NCBI GenBank assembly: GCA_000733415.1
Contig: KL662191.1
Location: forward strand, 4,966,162 to 5,030,161
Source of the DNA: [Leptolyngbya] sp. JSC-1
GTDB lineage: Bacteria; Cyanobacteriota; Cyanobacteriia; Elainellales; Elainellaceae
Direction: 5' to 3'
Length of the DNA stretch: 64,000 nucleotides
The notes beneath the pieces were generated by a model, which was given only the letters and a program-made list of their open reading frames with translations, had not been told where the DNA came from and did not search any database. Below, in pieces: positions 1 to 7,316 of the stretch (the first letter of the stretch is position 1; the number at the start of each line of letters is the position of its first letter). Position numbers and translations under genes: made by a program.

Positions 1-368
1 AAGCGTTCACCTTTATGGGACTCAATGCTGAGTTGATTGGGGAGGCAGTTCTCGCTGGTGTGACTCAGATTGGCGCAATCGACTGCTCGTTTATTGGAGT
101 CGTGGCATTGGCCTTACACCTGATTAGCAAATTGCGAAGTGATGCCGATCTGCGCTACTGCTACACCGGTGAGCAGAAACTTCGAGGTGCCAGACGCAAA
201 TACGACGGCAAAGTAGACTTCAGCGATCTCCGCCGTCTCACCCTTGTAGAGCAACTCAAAGCGGGTTTAAATCTTTACACTGCGGTGGTTTGGCATCTCT
301 CCCTCAAGCGGCAAATTCGCATTGCCTATCTCGTCGATACTCGTCAACCAGGCAAACCGGACTATTGA
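1..368 (+). pseudogene. transposase remnant, DDE family, truncated and internally deleted
   Basis: The reading frame is open at the left window edge and stops at 366-368. The stretch from about 110 onward (SKLRSDADLRYCYTGEQK, then RGARRKYDGKVDFSDL, then LKRQIRIAYLVDTRQPGKP) matches what I remember of the C-terminal half of a common cyanobacterial DDE transposase of IS4/IS701-like type. In such proteins the catalytic-Asp segment (here GAIDCSFI, near 75-98) is followed by roughly 90 residues before the SKLR segment; here only about a dozen residues separate them, so an internal deletion is inferred. The end also stops short of the usual C-terminus, at the junction with a Uma2 fragment. It is not functional. 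The family name is from memory and uncertain; remnant status is well supported. Confidence 0.7.
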
Positions 369-538
369 TTAATGAATATTGGATTATTGACCCAGAAATG
401 CGGCAGGTAACGGTTTGTCTATGGGTGAATAGACAGTATGAGGACACGGTGTATCAGGGCGATACGCCAATTCACTCCACTGTGGTTCCTGAATTTAATC
501 TAAGTGCGACTCAGATCCTGGCATTTGGGCAAAATTAG
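365..538 (+). pseudogene. Uma2-family (DUF820) nuclease, C-terminal fragment
   Basis: Frame 365-538 gives NEYWIIDPEMRQVTVCLWV and later HSTVVPEFNLSATQILAF, the characteristic C-terminal third of Uma2 restriction-endonuclease-like proteins, which are abundant in cyanobacteria. About 56 residues remain of a family that is usually around 190. The conserved upstream part is absent; in its place is the transposase remnant, whose own stop lies at the junction. The most economical reading is that the gene was broken by a transposon that later decayed. No start codon or ribosome binding site of its own is visible, so it is probably silent. Confidence 0.7.
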
Positions 539-863
539 TTTACTAAATAAGCGTCTCGATGCGGTGAGCAAGCTGCTCCCATTCTCTCGATCGTTTAATT
601 GGGGTGAATTCCTTAGAAAATTGGGCTACTAAAGATGTCCGTCTGCGGATCAAAGTCTGGATTTAAGTAGACGCTACCCTCTCAACTTGCTTGCACTGCC
701 TTATTGCAATCGAGAGAGATTGGCAATGCCTACGGCCGCAGGAGCTGGTGTTGAGTAACTGCTTATTCTCAGCAACGGTTGCTACATCTATGTTCCTGTT
801 TAAAGCAGTGATCTATTGAATTGGCTCTCTTGATTCAATAGTCAAAAGTGGATGAAACACGAG

Positions 864-985
864 GTTAAACATTGCTTAACTGAACGTTTAACTAATTATC
901 TGAAAAACATAAACAATTTATGTATTTTGACTTTCGTTGATTTCTTAACCAACGCGAGCAAGTTCCCTTTGCAAATTCTTAACGT
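864..985 (+). promoter_or_regulatory. Pho-box-like TTAA repeats upstream of the alkaline phosphatase gene
   Basis: Within the 700-bp gene-free stretch 539-1239 there are five TTAA-centred octamers resembling the cyanobacterial Pho box (PyTTAAPyPy plus A or T, repeated every 11 bp): GTTAAACA at 864, CTTAACTG at 875 (11 bp later), TTTAACTA at 887 (12 bp later), an exact CTTAACCA at 944, and CTTAACGT at 978 (34 bp later). The downstream gene is a phosphatase, which makes control by a PhoB/SphR regulator plausible. The spacing is not perfect and the sites lie 255-375 bp from the start codon. Nothing else in 539-1239 was recognised. Confidence 0.35.
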
Positions 986-1239
986 TGCTGTGAAATTCTA
1001 GATGACGGCGGTGCATCTTGATGATTATTTGTAGCAATCAGATCTGGAGTAAGGAGTTCTGAAAACGTTTCATTTAGCGTAATTAGCAGGAACCTGCTTT
1101 GAGGATTTTCCAAATTTGGTTAATCGCTTTTGTTCCTCCAACTGCGTTTTCGTGGTTGGAAGGTTTTCTGCGTCAATTCATCAACCGATTCGATTCCTGA
1201 GCAGAACACTGATTCACGAAGTTTCCTTTTTGAGGTTTT

Positions 1240-4200
1240 ATGACCACAGGTAATCACGTTATTTTCATCCACCCAGATGGTACTAGCCCATCCCACTATG
1301 GCGCTGCCCGCTTTGTTAGCCAAGGACCCGACGGCAGATTGAACTGGGATAAACTCTCGAATGCAGGAGTCTACCTCGGACATATGCTAGACCAATTGGG
1401 CGGTACCTCCAATGCGGGTGCGGTTACCCATGCCACTGGAACTAAAGTCTATGCTGAGTCCTTTGGTTTGAAGAATGACAATTCTCCGGTTGTGTCGCGG
1501 TCAGGGAAGGTTGGCAAAACGATTGTCGAAGAGGCGATTGAAGCTGAGAAAGTCACGGCTTTGATTCAGTCTGGATTTGCTGCAGAACCGGGCACGGCTG
1601 CTTTTGTGGCTCAGGTGGGAGAACTCACCGTAGATGGCAAACGCATTCCGCCGCGTCAACGCGTTGCTGATATTACCAGAGAAGTGATTGAATCGGGCGT
1701 AGATTTCATTTTGGGCGGGGGCGAACTGCATATGCTGCCCGTTGGCACCGATGGCTTCCACGAAACTGCTGCTCAACTCGATGCCCGCAGCACCGATCCC
1801 CTCAGTCGTCCTTCTGAGAATTTAATTGAACTGGCGAAAAGCAAAGGCTACACCGTAGTCTACACCCGCGAGCAGCTCTACGATTTGCTCGATCCAGCCA
1901 AAACACCGGTGCCTCCTACGAAAGTGCTAGGGGTTTTCGCCGCCTTCCACACCTTCAACGACCGCCCCGAAGAAGTGCTGGGCTTGGGAACGCCAGAGGC
2001 TAGACCTCTCTACCTACCAACCGCGCCCACGGTAGCAGAGATGCTAGAAGTGACGCAAAAGTTGGCCGAAAAGCATCCCAATTTCGATAACGGATCGCTA
2101 ACAATTCTGGAAGAAGAAGGAAGCGATAACTTTGGCAACAATAACAACGCGGCTGGAACGATTGAAGGAACATTACGAGCCGATGCAGCGATTGGTGTGG
2201 CGTTAGATTTTGTGGAACGCTATCCCAATACTCTGCTGTTAACGGCTGCTGACAGCGATGCTGGTGGCTTGCAGGTCCGCGATCCCCGTGAGGCTGGGGA
2301 ACCCGTTGGTACCGTAAATAATAACCCCACTACCGAAGAACGCCCAGTACCGCTCGATGGTCAAACCGGGGCTAATACACTGCCGTTTCTCTCAGCTCCC
2401 GATGCCAATGGGGATGTGCTGCCGTTTGCGATTGGCTGGGTGGGTACTCCCGACTTCAGTGGCTCTATCGTCGCCAAAGCGCATGGGTTGAATGCCGATA
2501 AACTACCCGCCACAGTGGATAACACCGGCATGTATGAGCTGATGTACGAGACGCTGTTCAATACGGAACTGCCCTCGCGCGTACCCGCTCCCGAACCTGC
2601 ACCTGCGGCAACGAAGGAAACCGGCAATGTCATCTTCATTCACCCGGATGGTACTAGTCCCTCCCACTACATGGCCTTGCGCAATATTGATCAGGGACCG
2701 GATGGTAGGCTTAACTGGGACAAGATGTCGAATGCAGGGGTCTATTTGGGCCACATGGAAGATCAGTTGACTGGTACTTCGAATGCCGGAGCCGTTACCC
2801 ATGCAAATGGCGTCAAAGTATTTGCCGAGTCCTTTGGCTTAGAGGAAGACAATTCCATCGTCACGCCACTGTCGGGTAACACGGGTAAAACAATCCTGGA
2901 AGAAGCGATTGATGCCGGTAAAGCAACGGTATTAATCCAATCCGGACATTTGGCTGAACCTGGCTCAGCTGCCTTCGCTGCGGCTACCACAAATCGGGAT
3001 GGTGATAATATTCGGGCACGCGATAAGTACGCTGAGATCATCGAGCAGGTGATTCGATCAGGAACGGATGTGATCATGGGTGGAGGCGAGCTGTATATGC
3101 TGCCGATTGGTACTACCGGATTTCACGTCACGGCTGAAATAGACCAGTCGGAAACTCGTCCGGAGCGGCGTCCGACGCAAAACCTGATCGAGTTGGCGCA
3201 ATCATTGGGATATACGGTTGTATACACCGAAGAGCAAATGAATCAGGTGGTGAACAGCGCCAATCCGCCGGAGAAACTGTTGGGTGTATTTGCCGCCAAA
3301 GCTACATTTGATGATCGCAACGAGGAAGAACTAGAGCTAAACAGCGCCAATCCCAAGCCTCTCTATGTGGAAACTGCACCGACGGTAGCTGAAATGCTGG
3401 AGGCATCGCTAAAGATTGCCCAGCGCGATGAAGATGGCTTCCTTGTGGTGCTGGAAGAAGAAGGTACCGATAACTTCGGAAATCCCAACAACGCGGTGGG
3501 TACCATCGAAGCGATGCGGCGAGCCGATGCGGCGATTGGAGTCGCCATGAACTATGTGGATCAAGTCGATCCCAACACGATGGTGATTACGGCAGCCGAC
3601 AGCGATGCAGGCGGTTTGCAGGTGTTCCAATATCTGCCCTACACGCGCCCGTCCGGTAGCTTCACCAACAACCCCTATCTGCTCGACAGCGAGCCGCAAG
3701 TGCCCTTTGTCAACGTCAATCCCACCACCAGCAATACCAAGAACTTCCTGGATGGCGTTAACGGCAGCACGGGCAGTGAGGAATTTCCCTGGAAGCCCTT
3801 TGCCGCCAAAGATAGCCTGGATGGACCGATGAGCAACTTTGCGGTCGGTTGGGTCGGTACGCCTGACTTCCCCGGCAGCATTGTCGCCAAAACCTACGGC
3901 ATGAATGCAGAATACCTGCCCAGCACCGTGGACAACACCGAAATCTACCGACTGATGTACCAAACGCTGTTCGGCATTCGCTTGTCTCCGTCGCTGAATC
4001 CGCAGGGCAATGACATTCTGCTGGGCGAATCTACCAACGATCTGCTGCGTGGTGGCGATGGCAACGACTTCCTGCGCGGCAACGAGGGGGCTGATATTCT
4101 CGTCGGTGGAGCGGGCAACGATGTCTTCTTCATCGAGGCAGGCAAAGGCACTGACATTATCCGCGATTTCCAAAAAGGCGAGGATCTAATTGGCCATCCC

Positions 4201-4359
4201 AGCAGCGTTACACCGGCAGACCTGACGATTACCCAAGGCAGCGGTGACCGCAGTGCTGACACGCTGATCAGCCTCAAGGCAACCGGCGAAGTGCTAGCCA
4301 TTTTAACGGGTATCCAGGCCAACACTCTAGCAGTCTCCGATTTTGTGGCGATTGGTTAG
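1240..4359 (+). CDS. secreted double-domain alkaline phosphatase with RTX C-terminus
   Basis: A 1039-residue protein built from two tandem copies of one alkaline phosphatase-like domain (about residues 4-450 and 461-925), joined by a Pro/Ala-rich linker (SRVPAPEPAPAATKE). Each copy repeats the same landmarks: FIHPDGTSPSHY (metal-binding Asp), GTSNAGAVTHA (the position of the nucleophile region), EEEG.DNFGN (metal ligands) and TAADSDAGGLQV (metal ligands). The tail has RTX-type glycine/aspartate nonapeptides (GGDGNDFLRGNEGADILVGG) and ends in SDFVAIG. There is no N-terminal signal peptide, which fits type I secretion. The likely role is to release phosphate from external phosphoesters. Preceding Pho-box-like repeats suggest induction on phosphate starvation. 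Exact substrate and metal are not decided by sequence; esterase or phosphodiesterase activity is possible. Confidence 0.85.
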   Translation: MTTGNHVIFIHPDGTSPSHYGAARFVSQGPDGRLNWDKLSNAGVYLGHMLDQLGGTSNAGAVTHATGTKVYAESFGLKNDNSPVVSRSGKVGKTIVEEAIEAEKVTALIQSGFAAEPGTAAFVAQVGELTVDGKRIPPRQRVADITREVIESGVDFILGGGELHMLPVGTDGFHETAAQLDARSTDPLSRPSENLIELAKSKGYTVVYTREQLYDLLDPAKTPVPPTKVLGVFAAFHTFNDRPEEVLGLGTPEARPLYLPTAPTVAEMLEVTQKLAEKHPNFDNGSLTILEEEGSDNFGNNNNAAGTIEGTLRADAAIGVALDFVERYPNTLLLTAADSDAGGLQVRDPREAGEPVGTVNNNPTTEERPVPLDGQTGANTLPFLSAPDANGDVLPFAIGWVGTPDFSGSIVAKAHGLNADKLPATVDNTGMYELMYETLFNTELPSRVPAPEPAPAATKETGNVIFIHPDGTSPSHYMALRNIDQGPDGRLNWDKMSNAGVYLGHMEDQLTGTSNAGAVTHANGVKVFAESFGLEEDNSIVTPLSGNTGKTILEEAIDAGKATVLIQSGHLAEPGSAAFAAATTNRDGDNIRARDKYAEIIEQVIRSGTDVIMGGGELYMLPIGTTGFHVTAEIDQSETRPERRPTQNLIELAQSLGYTVVYTEEQMNQVVNSANPPEKLLGVFAAKATFDDRNEEELELNSANPKPLYVETAPTVAEMLEASLKIAQRDEDGFLVVLEEEGTDNFGNPNNAVGTIEAMRRADAAIGVAMNYVDQVDPNTMVITAADSDAGGLQVFQYLPYTRPSGSFTNNPYLLDSEPQVPFVNVNPTTSNTKNFLDGVNGSTGSEEFPWKPFAAKDSLDGPMSNFAVGWVGTPDFPGSIVAKTYGMNAEYLPSTVDNTEIYRLMYQTLFGIRLSPSLNPQGNDILLGESTNDLLRGGDGNDFLRGNEGADILVGGAGNDVFFIEAGKGTDIIRDFQKGEDLIGHPSSVTPADLTITQGSGDRSADTLISLKATGEVLAILTGIQANTLAVSDFVAIG

Positions 4360-4421
4360 ATTGCGGTTACTGGACTGCATTAATTTGTGTGTGAACCATA
4401 CTGGATTGCTCATGCGGGATA

Positions 4422-4446
4422 ATGCCCGGAGGGCAATCTTTTTTTA
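4422..4446 (+). terminator. rho-independent terminator of the phosphatase gene
   Basis: The stem TGCCC / GGGCA (4423-4427 with 4431-4435, loop GGA) is followed by ATC and seven T residues, about 65 bp after the phosphatase stop codon. The T run is also the first unit of the 14-bp triplicate described separately. Confidence 0.7.
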
Positions 4447-4480
4447 TTGCTCTTTTTTTATTGCTCTTTTTTTATTGCTC
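4439..4480. repeat. three perfect copies of a 14-bp T-rich repeat
   Basis: TTTTTTTATTGCTC occurs three times head to tail (4439-4452, 4453-4466, 4467-4480). On the minus strand each unit reads GAGCAATAAAAAAA and contains the TAA that stops the gene at 4472. The sequence looks like recent slippage over the shared end of two convergent genes; it multiplies the terminator T tract and places two spare stop codons after the first. Confidence 0.85.
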
Positions 4481-4969
4481 TAGATTCTGCGCGATCTGCC
4501 GCTGAAATTGCCACAACACCAATGCACTCACCGCCGCTCCCAGCAGCCCCACTCCCACCTGATGCCAGCCCGAAACCCAGCAGAGCACGCCAAAAATGCC
4601 AAACAACCCGCCAAAGCTGCCCGCCGCGATCAGCATATGCCCAATCGTTTGATTCGCATTCGTCAACCGCTGCGTCAGTTCCCCATCTTTGCCCGCACAG
4701 GCCGGATCATGCAGCAAATGTTGCAACGACTGGTATTTGTGTCGATCTAGCTGATAGTAGGTGCCCAACTCTGGATCGCGCAGACTTGCCACCGAACCTA
4801 AGCCAAACCGTTTAGCGTGGGCAATCGCTTCGCGGATTTGTTTTTTCGTCGCTACTGGCTGCAAGGCTTCAAAAATCGATTCGCGATACACGCCAGTCGA
4901 AGCCATGTCCAGAATTTTTTGGCTCAATTCCGGAACCGAAAATTTACGAGTAATCAGAGAGTCGGGCAT
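4472..4969 (-). CDS. conserved cyanobacterial-type membrane protein of unknown function
   Basis: The protein is about 165 residues from the ATG at 4969. Its N-terminal half has a charged, helical part with a Leu-rich stretch (SQKILDMASTGVYRESIFEA) and then KKQIREAIAHAKRFGLGSVASL; the C-terminal half has two hydrophobic segments (AAGSFGGLFGIFGVLCW and GVGLLGAAVSALVLW) ending in a short cytoplasm-like tail. The frame stays open upstream to 5188, but the added 73 residues are low-complexity, include repeat-like AAAACTC motifs, and lack an obvious ribosome binding site, so the shorter start is preferred. It ends tail to tail with the phosphatase gene. Function unknown; a membrane-anchored accessory protein is all that can be said. 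Confidence 0.6.
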   Translation of the reverse strand: MPDSLITRKFSVPELSQKILDMASTGVYRESIFEALQPVATKKQIREAIAHAKRFGLGSVASLRDPELGTYYQLDRHKYQSLQHLLHDPACAGKDGELTQRLTNANQTIGHMLIAAGSFGGLFGIFGVLCWVSGWHQVGVGLLGAAVSALVLWQFQRQIAQNLEQ

Positions 4970-5254
4970 AGGGAAGTTTTGAGTTTTGTAGATGCTTGCT
5001 TCTGCGGGTCGCGCAGCGTTGCCGGAGGCAGTAGCAGTATTTTGAGTTTGGGGACTGGTTGGAGCTTTACCTCCATCTAAATTCTGTATTCTCAGTGTTC
5101 GAGCATCGATTTCCATCACTAAAGAGGATGAATCTGATTGGGTACCGAACGAGATCGAGAACACTAGCCAAACAATTGGTCGCTGCAACGAATATTTTCG
5201 TTATTCAAAACTTAAAATTCAAAACTTAAAACTCAAAACTTTCCCTCCCTGCCA

Positions 5255-5887
5255 TCAGGCGCTATAGGCCATTTGCCAAAAATCTGTTTCGAGGCGGGCA
5301 ATGCGCAGAAACGCGGCTTCGGCCTGCTGCTGAACATCTTCTGGAGCATCCTGTAGCGCCGCATCGGCTTGGTTCGCTAACAATTTTACATATTCTGTAA
5401 AGCCGGGATTGCCCCAGCGATCGGCGAATTCATCGTAGGGCGGCACCATATGACCGGGGATCTGCCAGCCTTGATTGTAGGCATACTCAATTGCCCAAAA
5501 GGCGGTGGCCTGAACCGCATAGGGAGCGGTAGCTAAACTCGCCATGTAGTCGCAGTATTCCTGACAGGTGGGCTGCTTAGCTGTATCCAACGTCAACTGA
5601 CGTTCGTCCGCCTTGTCGCGAAACCAGTTCAACTCGGCTTGAAGGGCGTGTAAACCGTTCAATAGCGTGTCAAAATGGTCTACCGGAGCGGCTGCTAACA
5701 GTCGGGCGGCCATGCGGGTAAACTCGATGACGAACAAATAATCCTGCACCAGCCAGGTATTGAACTGATCGGCGTGGATCTGGCCGGTACGGCACTGGGA
5801 GAGGAAGGGATGGACGGTGGCGGCCTGCCACTCGCTTGGATAGGTTTTGATCAGGTGCTGACAGGTTAGGGGCATGATGTAGGACAT
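5255..5887 (-). CDS. TenA/THI-4/PQQC-family protein
   Basis: A 210-residue all-helical protein of the haem-oxygenase-like TenA fold. Typical features are the N-terminal WQAATVHPFLSQCRTGQI block, FNTWLVQDYLFV, a central QAELNWF, and TCQEYCDYMASLA followed by FWAIEYAYNQGW. In classic TenA (TenA_C) the segment at FWAIEYAY carries a PC.W.Y motif with a catalytic Cys; that Cys is absent and Glu is present, so the TenA_E class is more likely. Family members act in thiamin pyrimidine salvage, but no thi genes adjoin (thiL lies far away in this window). The old name transcriptional activator should not be used. Start chosen at the first ATG; an ATG 12 bp downstream is equally possible. Confidence 0.75.
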   Translation of the reverse strand: MSYIMPLTCQHLIKTYPSEWQAATVHPFLSQCRTGQIHADQFNTWLVQDYLFVIEFTRMAARLLAAAPVDHFDTLLNGLHALQAELNWFRDKADERQLTLDTAKQPTCQEYCDYMASLATAPYAVQATAFWAIEYAYNQGWQIPGHMVPPYDEFADRWGNPGFTEYVKLLANQADAALQDAPEDVQQQAEAAFLRIARLETDFWQMAYSA

Positions 5888-6264
5888 TCGTTCAGGAATG
5901 GGCTGTCAAAAATTGAAGAGAACTGATAGAACCCACGACAGCATAGTTCTGTTTACTCTCTAATCAGAATCAATAAATGGCTGGGTTGCTTGTTATCTCA
6001 GCAGTCCTTCTGATTATTATCCCCCCGATTATCATCACCTCAAGAATTAGCAGACCGCCTTGAGAAATTTTCCAGCTTTCCAGTTGAGCCTGTAGCATTA
6101 GCTAACCAGAGAGTTGAGCGATTTTTTTAGGTTTGTCGTCTACCTAAAGATGTAAAGTGTTCGATTAGGGCAAATTTAAAGGTCAGTTTAAGAGTATGCT
6201 GTTGCTTTAAGAGTTCTTTCTACCCTAAGCGGGTTGTCTTTCAGGCGAGTTCAGTAGCTCTTCT
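5888..6264. other. divergent intergenic region, no feature recognised
   Basis: This 377-bp stretch lies between the TenA-like gene and the TPR gene, which diverge from it. It is A+T-rich and has no open frame with a family signature, no clear inverted repeat and no convincing promoter pair. Confidence 0.4.
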
Positions 6265-7308
6265 ATGCACCAATCGACGCACCAATCGACGCACCAATCG
6301 ACTTTAGGCCAAAGATGGGATCAGCAGCGCAACGAAGCCCTTTATTTTTACAAGAACGGAAAATATAGTGATTTTCTCGATCTAGCTAGAGAAAATTTAC
6401 GTTTAGCCTGCGAAATGCAGGATACGGCCCGTGAAGGCAATGCGCTCAACGATCTGGGTTTAGCTTACCTGAGCTGTCATCAGTGCCAGCAGGCCCTGGA
6501 GTTTCTGCATCAGGCGCTCGATTTGGCGGAAGCGGCCCATCACATCCAGGCGATTGCCACCACCCTGACCAATCTCGGTTCGGCCTATGGTACCTTGGGG
6601 CAGCTCTCAAAGGCAATGGAGCTATTTCAGCACGCCCTGCCCTTGTTCCAACAGCTTCACGATTTGCCTGGAGAAATTTCGGCGCTGCATCAGGTGGCAT
6701 TGCTGCACACTCGGCTGGGCGAACCGAAGCGAGCTTTGTTGATTCACCATCAGGTATTGTCGCGTCGCCGCATGCTGGGCGATTTTTCGGGCGAAGCCAC
6801 CACGCTGAACGGGATTGGTTTTGCCTACGATGCGCTGGGTGAACCGGAAAAGGCGCTGCACTCTTTTCAAGAGGCGCTATCGATTCAGCGGGCTACGCGC
6901 AATCTGCTGGGTGAAGCCACCACGCTCAACAACCTCGCCTCGGTGTATAGCGATCTGGGCCAGCCGCAGCAGGCGTTGTTGACCTACCACCAGGTGTTGC
7001 TCACCTATCGGGCACTGGGCGATAGGCAAGGCGAGGCAACGGCTCTGCACAATCTCGGCTTTACCTATGCGCTGCTGGGCAACTCGGAGCAGGCGCTTCA
7101 GTTCTACACCCAGGCGTTGATCCACTACCAGGCAACCGGCGATCGTCCTGGCGAAATCACGGTGCTGCTGAACATTGGCTCCATCTATCTGGAGCTAACC
7201 CAAAAGAAACAGGCGCGGGTCTGCTACTTCCAGGCAAAAGCACTAGTCGAGCAAATCGACCATCAACCGCTAGCGCGGAAAGTGCAGCAAATGCTGGATG
7301 CTTTATAG
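6265..7308 (+). CDS. tetratricopeptide repeat protein
   Basis: The protein is 347 residues and nearly all TPR: about seven 40-residue units of the Rapsyn/LGN style (each with a G.YS.LGQ..KAL.....AL pattern, e.g. NLGSAYGTLGQLSKAMELFQ) from residue 50 to the end. The period is 40 rather than 34, as in kinesin-light-chain-like TPRs. No signal peptide, enzyme domain or DNA-binding motif is attached, so it is probably a cytoplasmic scaffold for protein-protein contact. The first residues are MHQSTHQSTHQST, encoded by three copies of a 12-bp repeat (6267-6302), so copy-number change there would lengthen the N-terminus without a frameshift. Partner unknown; neighbours give no hint. Confidence 0.85.
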   Translation: MHQSTHQSTHQSTLGQRWDQQRNEALYFYKNGKYSDFLDLARENLRLACEMQDTAREGNALNDLGLAYLSCHQCQQALEFLHQALDLAEAAHHIQAIATTLTNLGSAYGTLGQLSKAMELFQHALPLFQQLHDLPGEISALHQVALLHTRLGEPKRALLIHHQVLSRRRMLGDFSGEATTLNGIGFAYDALGEPEKALHSFQEALSIQRATRNLLGEATTLNNLASVYSDLGQPQQALLTYHQVLLTYRALGDRQGEATALHNLGFTYALLGNSEQALQFYTQALIHYQATGDRPGEITVLLNIGSIYLELTQKKQARVCYFQAKALVEQIDHQPLARKVQQMLDAL

Positions 7309-7316
7309 GCTTTCAA

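Noticed and set aside
3409..4173. Long open frame on the minus strand inside the phosphatase gene
   Set aside because: It is a codon-bias shadow of the RTX and second phosphatase domain; no family motif, and no ribosome binding site.
5255..5887. TenA as transcriptional activator
   Set aside because: The family is enzymatic; the regulatory name is historic, and no DNA-binding motif is present.
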